This document shows positions 8,582 to 17,709 of a DNA stretch of 64,000 bases, in pieces. Position numbers and translations under genes: made by a program. Every line of letters begins with the position of its first letter. Within the stretch, counting starts at the first letter, position 1. The notes beneath the pieces were generated by a model, which was not told the DNA's origin, ran no database searches, and worked only from the letters and a program-made list of their open reading frames with translations. The stretch comes from UBA7374 sp049890275 (GTDB taxonomy: Bacteria > Verrucomicrobiota > Verrucomicrobiia > Opitutales > Coraliomargaritaceae), in contig JBMHBT010000014.1 in the NCBI GenBank assembly GCA_049890275.1, positions 128,669 to 192,668 on the forward strand, given 5' to 3'.

Positions 8582-9643
8582 ATGAGTGATGCTAAACCAG
8601 TTATTCTAACTTGTGCCCAGCCAACCGGTACTCTCACCATGGGGAATTACCTAGGTGCGGTCAAAAATTGGGCAACCATGCTTGATGACTATGATTGCTA
8701 TTTTGGCGTTGTTGATTTGCACGCGATCACGGTGCAATACACCCCAGCCGAGCTTCGCCGCAACACGCTCTCTTGTGTAGCGCAATATATTGCCTGCGGT
8801 CTCGATCCGGATCGGGCCAGTATTTTTATCCAGTCGCATGTCACCGGGCATACCGAACTTGCCTGGTTGCTTAGCTGTGCCACTCCCATCGGTGAATTAC
8901 AGCGGATGACTCAGTTTAAGGAAAAGGCCGCTAAGCTCGGCTTTAAGACTTCGGAGGAAAGTGAGCTCAAGTTTACCCATGATGGGGCCCGCGCCGGAGC
9001 ATCGATCAACGCTGGGCTGCTGATGTACCCCGTACTCATGGCTGCCGATATTCTCCTTTACAACGCAGACGCAGTTCCAGTCGGTAACGACCAGCGTCAG
9101 CATCTGGAACTTTGTAGAGATATTGCCCAGCGCTTTAATAACAGTCATTCACCTACATTTACCATCCCGGAGCCCTATATCCCAAAAGCGGGTGCTCGGA
9201 TTATGTCCCTGCAGGATCCTCTACGTAAAATGTCGAAGAGTGATGAGAACAGCAACGCCACGCTATTCATCCTTGATCATCCGGATGTACTGAAGAAAAA
9301 GATCATGAGTGCTGTGACAGATTCCGGAAGTGAGATTCGGTCAGGAGAGGACAAGCCCGGCGTCTCGAATCTACTGCAAATTCATTCTGCTCTGAGCGGT
9401 ACTTCGGTTGCTGATCTGGAGGCCAGCTTTGCGGGCAAGGGCTATGGCGATTTGAAGAAAGAAGTTTCCGAAGTGGTTATCTCGGCAATGGAGCCGGTGC
9501 GGAAGCGTTACGATGAATTAATCGGCAACAAGGATTATTTGGAGTCCGTCCTCAAGGCAGGAGCTGAGACCGCGCAAAAGCGTGCCTACAAGATGCTGGC
9601 AAAGGTCTACCGCAAGGCAGGTCTTGTCGAGCGTCCGAGATAA
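8582..9643 (+). CDS. trpS: Tryptophan--tRNA ligase
   Basis: Class I aminoacyl-tRNA synthetase charging tRNA-Trp. The HIGH-equivalent is in P-T-G-T-L-T-M-G-N-Y near residues 14-23, and the K-M-S-K-S signature is at about 218-222, just after L-Q-D-P. The length of 353 residues is normal. The ATG at 8582 lies in ATCATACTATG with no Shine-Dalgarno sequence. The single gene is followed by a hypothetical membrane/coiled-coil protein 82 bp downstream. Confidence 0.97.
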   Translation: MSDAKPVILTCAQPTGTLTMGNYLGAVKNWATMLDDYDCYFGVVDLHAITVQYTPAELRRNTLSCVAQYIACGLDPDRASIFIQSHVTGHTELAWLLSCATPIGELQRMTQFKEKAAKLGFKTSEESELKFTHDGARAGASINAGLLMYPVLMAADILLYNADAVPVGNDQRQHLELCRDIAQRFNNSHSPTFTIPEPYIPKAGARIMSLQDPLRKMSKSDENSNATLFILDHPDVLKKKIMSAVTDSGSEIRSGEDKPGVSNLLQIHSALSGTSVADLEASFAGKGYGDLKKEVSEVVISAMEPVRKRYDELIGNKDYLESVLKAGAETAQKRAYKMLAKVYRKAGLVERPR

Positions 9644-9725
9644 CTGCAGGCCGAGATGCAAAACAGTATTGATCGCATTTAGGGTATTGCTAGAAGTGAA
9701 TCTTCTGTTTTCACAGATTAATTAA

Positions 9726-11006
9726 ATGGTCCCAGAAGACGATACAACACTTCGCATTTCCAAATGGCCTTTTTATCTGGGCGATGCCTTGCTCGTGCTC
9801 ACGGCACTTTCCATTGGCTTGCTCGGTGGGTGGGATCTATCGAGTGGAGAAATTTTTGCCTGTGTGCTTTCCGTCGCTTTAGGAGGCGGCCTTTTTGTGC
9901 TACCTTATTTGTATGAATACACCATGCGTATTCGAGAAGAAGTAGAGGACAGGGAGGCTTCGTTTCGAGTTATTGAGAGGCAAATCAAACATGTCGAATC
10001 CCGCCTATTTGAAATGCAGAGACAATTGTCTCTGCGCAGTGGAGAAGCGGATCTTAAAGAATATTTGGAGCCACTAGAGAAGCGGCTGCAGAATCTTCAA
10101 GCAAAAGTGAAAGAGACTCGGGCCGATGCGGATGAGTTGTCCTCACTGACAACTCGATTAGATTCTATGGACCAGCGCATAGAGGCATTGGAAGCACTGC
10201 CAGAGGTTGTTACTCCGAAGGTAGAAGCCTTGCAACCAGCTTCGCAAAAGAAACGACCAAAGAAAAACAATTTACTCAAACGCGCGATGAACGAGAAGCA
10301 GGAGTCGGATTTGCAGGCGGTTTCTCGGATTATTGAGGCAGTACCAGAGGAGGTAAAAAGTAGTTCATCTGAAAGCAAGGAGGTGTCGCTTCCCGACGAG
10401 GTTGTTGCGAAAACAGAAGCTAAAGTGACTGATGTTACGGCAGATGAAGCGAGGAAGCCTGCGATCGTCGATTCAGATTTTTCCAGAAGCAAGGAATCTA
10501 GGTTGTCTGTAATGGATGAAAAGCCAGTAGTAGAAACTCCTTTGCAAGTGGAACCGATCCGAAAACGGGACGAGTCAGAATCGGCTTCTTCTACAGATCC
10601 AGTTGAAAATCCTATTGCAGAAAATTTATCGAATTCAGAAGTAATTGATAGTGAGCCCGAACTGGCAGATCAACCAGTAGGTTCTACCGATCTATTTGGT
10701 GAATCAGTTCCTTTATCAGCCCCGAAGAAGCGAAAGCGCAAGGGTAAAAATGATAGTGTGCTCACGGTTCACGCACTGATCGGAATTGGCAACAAGCCAT
10801 ACCTTCGCGGTAGCGGGGGTGGATTAAACTGGGAGCGGGGTATTCAGATGAACTTCCAAAGCATCGGCAAGTGGGAGTGGACTGCGCCCGATGGATTCGA
10901 TCAAGCTATTGAGCTGCAAGTTTACTGCAATGATAGTGAACCCGATCAGAACGGGAAACACTTATTGGAACCCGGCGAAAAGCTCGAAATTAGCCCGGAG
11001 TTTTAA
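9726..11006 (+). CDS. Membrane-anchored coiled-coil protein with conserved C-terminal beta domain, function unknown
   Basis: Not recognised as a named family. The 426-residue protein has two hydrophobic segments at about 15-35 and 43-65, then a heptad-rich coiled coil at about 70-160, then a 180-residue low-complexity stretch rich in Glu, Ser and Val with basic patches. The final 80 residues form a compact domain with I-G-I-G-N-K-P-Y-L-R-G, G-G-L-N-W and S-I-G-K-W-E-W, which resembles the ligand-binding face of starch-binding-type beta-sandwiches. The tail would be cytoplasmic if both helices span the membrane. A role as a scaffold or glycogen-associated anchor is speculation. Confidence 0.7.
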   Translation: MVPEDDTTLRISKWPFYLGDALLVLTALSIGLLGGWDLSSGEIFACVLSVALGGGLFVLPYLYEYTMRIREEVEDREASFRVIERQIKHVESRLFEMQRQLSLRSGEADLKEYLEPLEKRLQNLQAKVKETRADADELSSLTTRLDSMDQRIEALEALPEVVTPKVEALQPASQKKRPKKNNLLKRAMNEKQESDLQAVSRIIEAVPEEVKSSSSESKEVSLPDEVVAKTEAKVTDVTADEARKPAIVDSDFSRSKESRLSVMDEKPVVETPLQVEPIRKRDESESASSTDPVENPIAENLSNSEVIDSEPELADQPVGSTDLFGESVPLSAPKKRKRKGKNDSVLTVHALIGIGNKPYLRGSGGGLNWERGIQMNFQSIGKWEWTAPDGFDQAIELQVYCNDSEPDQNGKHLLEPGEKLEISPEF

Positions 11007-11025
11007 ATCCGATATGCACTCGGAT

Positions 11026-11026
<1 letters not shown>
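11006..11026. terminator. Hairpin between the coiled-coil gene and tRNA-Leu
   Basis: A perfect 7-bp inverted repeat AATCCGA / TCGGATT with a 7-nt loop overlaps the stop of the plus-strand gene and the last base of the tRNA on the minus strand. There is no long T-run on either side, so it may be a weak bidirectional terminator or a 3' processing hairpin. Confidence 0.4.
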
Positions 11027-11110
<84 letters not shown>

Positions 11111-11155
11111 CTGTAACTGCAAATATATAGGAGATAGAAAATATTGAATGCAAGC

Positions 11156-13258
11156 TCAGGATTCACTGACTGCATTGCGCTCCGTCATCGGAAGTCGTAC
11201 TGCATTGCGAACTGGTTGCTTGGTGACAATATTACCACCGGTCGAACGTCCGCGTAGAGGGAAGTCCTTGAAGTCGACGATTTCTTCGCTCTTTCGTTGG
11301 CGCGGGGCAGGCTTTAAGTTGACTCGAACGATATCCGGAGATCCTTCCTCTACGGAGTAGCAACTGATGTAAAGGATGCGCGAGCCGGGCTTACCTTTGG
11401 TTAGGTCATAGGCTTTATCACGGGTAACCCCACCGACGGTAAAGTGCTTGGCCAGAACGGGCCCGCTGCGCCCGTCTCTGTAGACGATACAGTAGGCAAG
11501 GGCATTTGGCTCGGCACGATTAAAGACATCAATATGCAGAATATTTTTACCGAAGAATGCTTTTCCGCTGACTTTGCTGACTATTAGTTGCCCTTCCTGA
11601 TTAATCGCGATGACGTCGCTCAGGCTAGAGCACTTGCAGACAGCCTCGTCTTTTTTCATGGTAGTGCCAGCGAAACCTTCTTTGCGGTCGACGTAGAGCG
11701 TTTCATTGGCAATGACCACCTCCTGTGCGACTACTTTTTCAAAGGAGGCGAGTTCGGTTTTTCGTTCGCGTCCTTTGCCATACTTTTTCTTTAGCTCGGA
11801 GAACCACTTGATGGTGTATTTGGTCAGGTACTTGAGGTTTTTGTTCGTGCTTTCAATCTCTGACTCAAGTCCGGCAATGAGTTCATCTGCGCGCAGACTG
11901 TCATATTTTGAAATACGTTTGATGCGGATCTCCAAAAGTCGGAGAATGTCGTCACGAGTGATAGCTCGCCTGAGGCGCTTGCGGAAAGGTTTGAGCCCTT
12001 CTTCCACTGTACTAATGACGTTCTCCCAAGTCTCTTCCTCCTCGATACGACGATAGATACGCTCTTCAATAAAGATTTTTTCCAGTGAGCTGAAGTGCCA
12101 CTTGTCTTCGAGTTCAGCGAGCTGGATCTCGAGTTCAAGCTTGAGAAGCTCGCGGGTTTTTTCGGTTGCCAGATACAGAAGGTCAGCAGCGGAAAAGAAG
12201 TGCGGTTTCTCGTTCTCAATGACACAGATGTTTGTAGCGACGGAGACTTCACAATCAGTAAACGCATAAAGCGCCTGTTCGACGGTTTGCGGGTCGGATC
12301 CGGAGGGTAAGTGAATCAGTATTTCTACTAGGTCGGCGGTATTATCTTCGACGCGCGCAATTTTAATTTTTCCCTTATCATTGGCCGAGAGGATCGAATC
12401 GATCAGGCTGGTCGTCGTTTTGCCATAGGGAAGCTCAGTGATCGCGAGCAGGTTCTTTTTGCGTGTCTCTATACGAGCACGGACTTTGACCCGTCCGCCA
12501 CGTTTACCGTTGTTGTATTCGGATGCGTCGGCGATTCCACCAGTAGGAAAATCAGGAACAAGTTCAGGTGTCTTTTTTCGCAGTAGTTCAATACAACCGT
12601 CGATCAGTTCAATGAAGTTGTGGGGTAAGATCTTACAGGAGAGGCCGACCGCGATACCCTCGGCACCTTGAGCAAGGAGTAGGGGAAATTTAACCGGGAG
12701 CGTTTCGGGCTCTTTATTGCGACCATCGTAGGAAGCCAGCCAATTGGTTGTCTTCGGATTAAAAACGACTTCTAGGGCAAATTTCGAGAGGCGAGCTTCA
12801 ATATATCGTGCGGCGGCAGCGGAATCACCCGTATTGGTATTTCCCCAGTTGCCCTGCATGTCGAGGAGCAGGTCTTTTTGCCCCAGTTGTACCATCGCGT
12901 CGCCGATTGAAGCATCCCCGTGCGGGTGGTACTTCATGGTGTTGCCAATAACGTTGGCTACTTTGTTGTAGCGACCGTCTTCCAGTTCACGCAGAGAGTG
13001 TAGGATGCGTCGTTGAACCGGCTTCAGCCCGTCATTGGCATGCGGCACCGCACGCTCGAGGATAACGTAGCTGGCATAATCCAGAAACCAGGTACTGAAC
13101 ATGCTGTCGATGTGACCTGCATCGGTTTGAAGATGGAAGACATCATCATTTTCGTCGGACGCGGCTGCAGCCGTCTCGGAAACGGAGTCCTCAGTGACCT
13201 CGAGGGGTAGTTCCAATTCTGTATCTTCGGCTGGAGTATTTTTCTTCTTTTTGCTCAT
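11156..13258 (-). CDS. parC: DNA topoisomerase IV / gyrase-type subunit A
   Basis: The strand-cutting subunit of a type IIA topoisomerase. After a charged start (M-S-K-K-K-K) and an acidic linker of about 40 residues, the winged-helix domain carries R-A-V-P-H-A-N-D-G-L-K-P-V-Q-R-R, H-P-H-G-D-A-S-I, and the catalytic Tyr in A-R-Y-I-E-A-R-L. The protein is 700 residues from the ATG at 13258, shorter than GyrA, and has no obvious GyrA box (QRRGGKG), so ParC is preferred. The C-terminal part is a short beta region ending in a basic tail. No ParE/GyrB is adjacent. It diverges from pckG. Confidence 0.88.
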   Translation of the reverse strand: MSKKKKNTPAEDTELELPLEVTEDSVSETAAAASDENDDVFHLQTDAGHIDSMFSTWFLDYASYVILERAVPHANDGLKPVQRRILHSLRELEDGRYNKVANVIGNTMKYHPHGDASIGDAMVQLGQKDLLLDMQGNWGNTNTGDSAAAARYIEARLSKFALEVVFNPKTTNWLASYDGRNKEPETLPVKFPLLLAQGAEGIAVGLSCKILPHNFIELIDGCIELLRKKTPELVPDFPTGGIADASEYNNGKRGGRVKVRARIETRKKNLLAITELPYGKTTTSLIDSILSANDKGKIKIARVEDNTADLVEILIHLPSGSDPQTVEQALYAFTDCEVSVATNICVIENEKPHFFSAADLLYLATEKTRELLKLELEIQLAELEDKWHFSSLEKIFIEERIYRRIEEEETWENVISTVEEGLKPFRKRLRRAITRDDILRLLEIRIKRISKYDSLRADELIAGLESEIESTNKNLKYLTKYTIKWFSELKKKYGKGRERKTELASFEKVVAQEVVIANETLYVDRKEGFAGTTMKKDEAVCKCSSLSDVIAINQEGQLIVSKVSGKAFFGKNILHIDVFNRAEPNALAYCIVYRDGRSGPVLAKHFTVGGVTRDKAYDLTKGKPGSRILYISCYSVEEGSPDIVRVNLKPAPRQRKSEEIVDFKDFPLRGRSTGGNIVTKQPVRNAVRLPMTERNAVSES

Positions 13259-13374
13259 TCGATCGTCGCTAGCCAATGAACAATGCAAATCGCTTGCTGG
13301 ATCAAGGACTATTCCGCTTTAAATACAGTGATTTTTTGCTGACTCCCGGAGAACTTGCAGAGTATAAGCCTCAC

Positions 13375-15189
13375 ATGACTAGTATGACCGTTTCCAATTC
13401 CGAGTCTTTCACCGAACACAGAGCGTTGCGCCGATGGATCGACAAAATGGTCGCGATGTGTCAACCGGAGCGAATTCACTGGTGTAGTGGCAGTGAAGAA
13501 GAGTCTTCCCAGCTTTTTTCAGAGATGACGGAGAAGGGGATGTGCATCCGATTGAATGAGGAACTGCGTCCAAATAGTTATCTCTTTCGCTCCGATCCAA
13601 GGGATGTGGCGCGCGTCGAATCCCGAACATTTATTTGCTCACAAAATAAAGACGGAGCCGGTCCCACTAATAACTGGGAGGAGCCGAGAGCGATGCGCCG
13701 AAAACTCAAGCATCTCTTCAAAGGCTGTATGCGTGGTCGCACCATGTATATTATTCCTTTCAGCATGGGTCCAGTTGGCGGGCCGATTTCAAAGATCGGA
13801 GTCGAAGTCACCGACTCTCCCTATGTTGTTGTTAACATGCGGATCATGGCGCGTATTGGAGATCCGGTCTTGAAAGCACTGGGTACAGACGGTCTCTTTA
13901 TTCCCTGTCTTCATTCGGTGGGCTGTCCACTGGAGCCAGGGCAGGATGATGTCGCATGGCCCTGCGATCCGGACAATACTCATATTGTTCATTTTCCTGA
14001 AGAACGTACGATTGTGTCCTATGGCTCCGGATACGGGGGCAACGCACTGCTGGGCAAAAAGTGCCTCGCTTTACGGATCGCCTCTACATTAGCTCGAGAC
14101 GAGGGCTGGATGGCCGAGCACATGCTTATTCTCGGCGTGGAAGAGCCCGACGGTCGGAAGACCTACGTCACCGCTGCCTTTCCTAGTGCCTGTGGAAAGA
14201 CGAACTTTGCCATGTTGATTCCGCCGAAAGAGATGGACGGTTATAAGGTGACTTGTGTTGGGGATGACATCGCCTGGATCAAGCCGGGCGAGGACGGGTA
14301 CCTCTATGCCATCAATCCTGAAGCCGGTTTTTTCGGAGTTGCGCCCGGTACCTCTGAGCAGACCAATCCCAACGCTCTGGCCAGCTGTGCACGAGATAGT
14401 ATTTTTACCAATGTAGCATTGACGGACGAGGGCGACGTCTGGTGGGAAGGGATGACTGAAGAGTCGCCCCAGCATCTGGTCGACTGGAATGGCAACGATT
14501 GGACACCGGATAGCGAGACACCCGCAGCGCATCCGAATAGCCGATTCACTTCTCCTGCGGCCAATTGTCCGGTAATGGATCCCGACTGGGAAAAGCCGGA
14601 AGGTGTACGGATTCATGCTGTGATCTTTGGTGGAAGGCGGATGACGGATGTGCCGCTTGTTTCGCAGTCCTTCAACTGGGGGCACGGAGTCTATCTAGGC
14701 GCGACAACAGGATCGGAAACCACCGCAGCCGCAGAAGGTGCGATGGGGCAGCTGCGACGGGACCCGATGGCGATGCTTCCATTCTGTGGTTACCACATGG
14801 GGGATTATTTCCGCCACTGGTTAAAAATGCAGCGCGACCTACGCGAGACGCCTCGCGTGTTTAATGTAAACTGGTTCCGCAAGGATGCGGAAGGAAACTG
14901 GCTCTGGCCGGGCTTTAGCGAAAATATGCGCCCACTCAAGTGGATAATCGAGCGGGCTACCGGTCGCGCTGTGGGCATTGAGACTCCCATTGGCTGGATG
15001 CCGCGCTATGAAGATATGGACTGGCGCGGTCTGGATATGGATGAGGATGCATTCAAAGCCCTCATGTCCATTGATCGTGATCGCCTTCGCATGCAGACCC
15101 TTCAGCACGAGGAACTCTTTCTTAAGCTCTTCCAGCACCTGCCGAAGGAAATGATCTTCGAGCGCGAACTATTGATCTCACGGCTGTAA
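13375..15189 (+). CDS. pckG: Phosphoenolpyruvate carboxykinase (GTP)
   Basis: Converts oxaloacetate and GTP to phosphoenolpyruvate, CO2 and GDP, the entry to gluconeogenesis. GTP-class features are clear: the P-loop with the reactive Cys, P-S-A-C-G-K-T-N-F-A-M; the metal-binding G-D-D-I-A-W; and C-Q-P-E-R near the start. The open frame runs up to an ATG at 13276, but the first 33 residues do not look like the family. The ATG at 13375 gives 604 residues, the usual length. With the longer start the two divergent start codons would be only 17 bp apart. It ends in a hairpin shared with the convergent ACT gene. Confidence 0.95.
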   Translation: MTSMTVSNSESFTEHRALRRWIDKMVAMCQPERIHWCSGSEEESSQLFSEMTEKGMCIRLNEELRPNSYLFRSDPRDVARVESRTFICSQNKDGAGPTNNWEEPRAMRRKLKHLFKGCMRGRTMYIIPFSMGPVGGPISKIGVEVTDSPYVVVNMRIMARIGDPVLKALGTDGLFIPCLHSVGCPLEPGQDDVAWPCDPDNTHIVHFPEERTIVSYGSGYGGNALLGKKCLALRIASTLARDEGWMAEHMLILGVEEPDGRKTYVTAAFPSACGKTNFAMLIPPKEMDGYKVTCVGDDIAWIKPGEDGYLYAINPEAGFFGVAPGTSEQTNPNALASCARDSIFTNVALTDEGDVWWEGMTEESPQHLVDWNGNDWTPDSETPAAHPNSRFTSPAANCPVMDPDWEKPEGVRIHAVIFGGRRMTDVPLVSQSFNWGHGVYLGATTGSETTAAAEGAMGQLRRDPMAMLPFCGYHMGDYFRHWLKMQRDLRETPRVFNVNWFRKDAEGNWLWPGFSENMRPLKWIIERATGRAVGIETPIGWMPRYEDMDWRGLDMDEDAFKALMSIDRDRLRMQTLQHEELFLKLFQHLPKEMIFERELLISRL

Positions 15190-15200
15190 GGAAAATCACC

Positions 15201-15217
15201 CCCGTTGAATCAACGGG
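15201..15217. terminator. Bidirectional terminator-like hairpin
   Basis: CCCGTTG-AAT-CAACGGG, a perfect 7-bp stem with a 3-base loop, between the convergent pckG and ACT genes, overlapping the ACT stop codon. A TTTT follows on the plus strand (CGATATCGTTTT) and ATTTTC on the minus strand. Its small size and 3-base loop match the mini-palindromes near tRNA-Ser. Confidence 0.55.
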
Positions 15218-15671
15218 CGATATCGTTTTGGCCGATGACTCGGAGTTGATGTCGAGCGATCGTGTCCGTCGCTAGGTCATTGTCTTCTAGGCTAATGGCT
15301 AATGCAGGCTTGCCCATGGGGCGGGAGAGGAAAGGATATGTGTAATGGATGTTAATTTCAGCCTGCACTAGGGCGGAGGTAACGCGTTTGATATCGGCTT
15401 CGCTGTCCAGTTCTACGGCGACCAGTTCGCTCTGCACGTAGGAAAAACGGTGCTCAATCAAGAGTTTTTGAGCTTCTTCCGGATAATCGACTATGAAGCG
15501 AATAATCGAGCTATCGGTCGTGTCCAGAATCGAGAGCGCCATAATATGCACTTCATGTACGGAGAGAAGACCAATGATTTCGTTGAGTCGCCCAACTTTA
15601 TTATCGGCATGAACAGAGAATTGAATGACCGGCCTGTAGGCACCGGCGGCAGATAAGACGTCTGAGGACAT
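15210..15671 (-). CDS. ACT-domain regulatory protein
   Basis: A small cytosolic protein of 153 residues made of two ACT domains in tandem, at about 13-75 and 80-150. The first begins V-I-Q-F-S-V-H-A-D-N-K-V-G-R-L, the typical beta-alpha start with the ligand-binding Gly-Arg. Such stand-alone ACT pairs bind amino acids and often act as sensors; no catalytic domain is attached. The start ATG is preceded by ATCAATT. Flanked convergently by pckG and divergently by the aldo/keto reductase, so probably monocistronic. The ligand is unknown. Confidence 0.8.
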   Translation of the reverse strand: MSSDVLSAAGAYRPVIQFSVHADNKVGRLNEIIGLLSVHEVHIMALSILDTTDSSIIRFIVDYPEEAQKLLIEHRFSYVQSELVAVELDSEADIKRVTSALVQAEINIHYTYPFLSRPMGKPALAISLEDNDLATDTIARHQLRVIGQNDIAR

Positions 15672-15763
15672 AATTGATAGCTTACTGAAGTCTGCTCGTC
15701 ATGCACGAATATTTTTTGCAATGGTTCTTGTTTGGATTCTCATGTGGATGATAGGATAATCTG

Positions 15764-16753
15764 ATGTCCTATCTTCCCGACGATAAACGTTACGAAAAAA
15801 TTGAGTATCGAAACTGTGGTAGCAGCGGCCTAAAGTTGCCGCCGGTATCGCTGGGGCTGTGGCATAATTTTGGTCATATTGACGACTACTCGAAAATGCA
15901 GTCCATGATACGCTGTGCCTTTGATTCTGGTATCAATCATTTTGATCTGGCGAATAATTACGGGCCGCCGCCGGGGTCTGCCGAGGTCAACTTTGGGCGT
16001 ATGCTGAGTAGCGAGTTGAAACCTTTTCGTGATGAGATGATTATCTCGACAAAGGCAGGTTATACCATGTGGGAAGGGCCCTATGGGGATGGCGGTTCCC
16101 GCAAGTATTTGCTTGCGAGCCTAGATCAAAGTTTATCCCGAATGGGGCTCGATTATGTAGATATTTTTTATCACCACCGTCCGGTTACGGATACTCCGCT
16201 TGAAGAAAGTATGGGAGCATTGGCGAGCGCGGTGCACTCGGGTAAAGCGCTCTACGTTGGCCTCTCTAATTATCCTGCAGATCGTGCGCGTGAAGCGTTT
16301 CATCTTCTGCGAGAAATGGGAACCCACTGTTTGATTCATCAGCCGCGTTACAACCTGATCGATCGTTGGGTGGAGGCAGACCTCCTTGCTCTTCTGGAGT
16401 CAGAAGGTGTCGGTGGCATAGCTTTTTCTCCTTTGGCGCAAGGTTTGCTGAGTGAAAAATATGTCAATGGAGTACCATCGGATTCTCGGGTAGGCGCTGG
16501 CAGTCCTTTTTTGGATCTACAAAGTGTCAACGATACGGTCGATCGGGCAACTGCACTTGCCAAAATAGCTAGGGAGCGGGGACAGAGTCTTGCGCAAATG
16601 GCTGTTCAATGGGTACTGCGGAAGCCAGCGGTAACTTCTGCTCTTATCGGAGCGAGTCGACCCGAGCAGATTAAAGAAATCGTTGGGTGCCTGACGGCGC
16701 CATCATTCAGCGATGAAGAATTGAGAACGATTGACACTGCTTGTGGTTTGTAA
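15764..16753 (+). CDS. Aldo/keto reductase, YghZ (AKR14)-like
   Basis: An NADPH-dependent (beta/alpha)8-barrel oxidoreductase, close in pattern to YghZ/L-glyceraldehyde-3-phosphate reductase, which also acts on methylglyoxal. The 329 residues show the catalytic Asp and Tyr in D-L-A-N-N-Y-G-P-P-P-G near residue 66, the Lys in S-T-K-A-G-Y, and the His in F-Y-H-H-R. The late I-G-A-S-R-P-E-Q segment is the NADPH phosphate-binding site. The G-P-P-P-G-S-A-E loop is typical of this subfamily. It appears monocistronic and convergent with yicC. Confidence 0.9.
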   Translation: MSYLPDDKRYEKIEYRNCGSSGLKLPPVSLGLWHNFGHIDDYSKMQSMIRCAFDSGINHFDLANNYGPPPGSAEVNFGRMLSSELKPFRDEMIISTKAGYTMWEGPYGDGGSRKYLLASLDQSLSRMGLDYVDIFYHHRPVTDTPLEESMGALASAVHSGKALYVGLSNYPADRAREAFHLLREMGTHCLIHQPRYNLIDRWVEADLLALLESEGVGGIAFSPLAQGLLSEKYVNGVPSDSRVGAGSPFLDLQSVNDTVDRATALAKIARERGQSLAQMAVQWVLRKPAVTSALIGASRPEQIKEIVGCLTAPSFSDEELRTIDTACGL

Positions 16754-16775
16754 GCAATCCGTCTGGACTCAAAGA

Positions 16776-17657
16776 TTATTCGACGTTTTGTACTTGTTCG
16801 CGAATACGTTCGAGGGAATTTTTTCCTTCGATAATTGCGCGTGTGATCTCAATTTGTGTTGATTTACTACCTGTCGTATTGAGTTCACGGTTTATTTCCT
16901 GACAAAGGAAATCCATTTTTCGGCCGCTGGATTCACGTGCTGCGATAAACTCTTTGAACTGATCGAGGTGAGCATTCAGTCTGGTCAACTCTTCACTGAT
17001 GTCCGCTTTATCGGCAAGAAGTGCGAGTTCCTTTAGAATACGCTCGTCATCGAGATCAATTTCCAGATCGAACTGACGGAGACGATCCAAAAGTGCATCG
17101 CGCTGTTTATTGGTCGTCTGTAGTGAGAGTTTTTCGACTTCCTCAGCAATCTTACGCAAAGAATCAATACGTTCATTCAAGTCATCCGCCAATGCTCTTC
17201 CTTCGCGACTGCGCATGGATTTGATATCTTCCATTGCCCGGTTGAAAGCTGTACGCACGGTGGGTTCCAGCGCTTTCCAGTCAGTGGGTACTTTGTTTTC
17301 TTGGAGCATTTTCGACAAACTCAAGAGTAAGGTAGCATCCGGTTCGAATGGTATGCCTTGGGTCGATGCATAGTCCCGCAACGCCTGTAGCGCTTGATTC
17401 AGTTGATCGTGATTGATGGAGATGACCGAGGATGATTCATTTTCAGTGTTGTATTTGAATTGTACCTGTACGCGTCCTCGGGTGAAGCCTTCCCGGAGCC
17501 AATCTGCGGAGGATTGCTGCATGTTCGGCCATTCGCGTGGGGCGTTCACCTGAACGTCCAAGGACTTACGGTTGACTGATGTTATTTCAACTTCAACAGA
17601 ACCAGTATCATCCGGCGTTCTTGCCGTGCCGCGCCCATAACCAGTCATACTTTTCAT
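16776..17657 (-). CDS. yicC: YicC family endoribonuclease-like protein
   Basis: YicC proteins are cytosolic and act as endoribonucleases affecting small-RNA decay. The 293 residues start M-K-S-M-T-G-Y-G-R-G, the invariant opening of the family, and end with the DUF1732 block M-D-F-L-C-Q-E-I-N-R-E and a conserved acidic/helical tail. Length is normal. The CPBP protease gene ends 52 bp upstream, so it may be the last gene of the pyrB-pyrC-CPBP-yicC run. Confidence 0.93.
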   Translation of the reverse strand: MKSMTGYGRGTARTPDDTGSVEVEITSVNRKSLDVQVNAPREWPNMQQSSADWLREGFTRGRVQVQFKYNTENESSSVISINHDQLNQALQALRDYASTQGIPFEPDATLLLSLSKMLQENKVPTDWKALEPTVRTAFNRAMEDIKSMRSREGRALADDLNERIDSLRKIAEEVEKLSLQTTNKQRDALLDRLRQFDLEIDLDDERILKELALLADKADISEELTRLNAHLDQFKEFIAARESSGRKMDFLCQEINRELNTTGSKSTQIEITRAIIEGKNSLERIREQVQNVE

Positions 17658-17709
17658 TTATGTAGAGCTAGAGTTTTCTGAGGGTGGGGCAAACTTCTTC
17701 GGCTATGCG

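Noticed and set aside
11156..13258. Calling the type IIA subunit GyrA
   Set aside because: Shorter than GyrA and no GyrA box seen; ParC fits better, though naming is not certain without phylogeny.
13276..13374. 33-residue N-terminal extension of pckG
   Set aside because: Homologs begin near M-T-S-M-T, and the extension would leave 17 bp for two divergent promoters. Not fully excluded.
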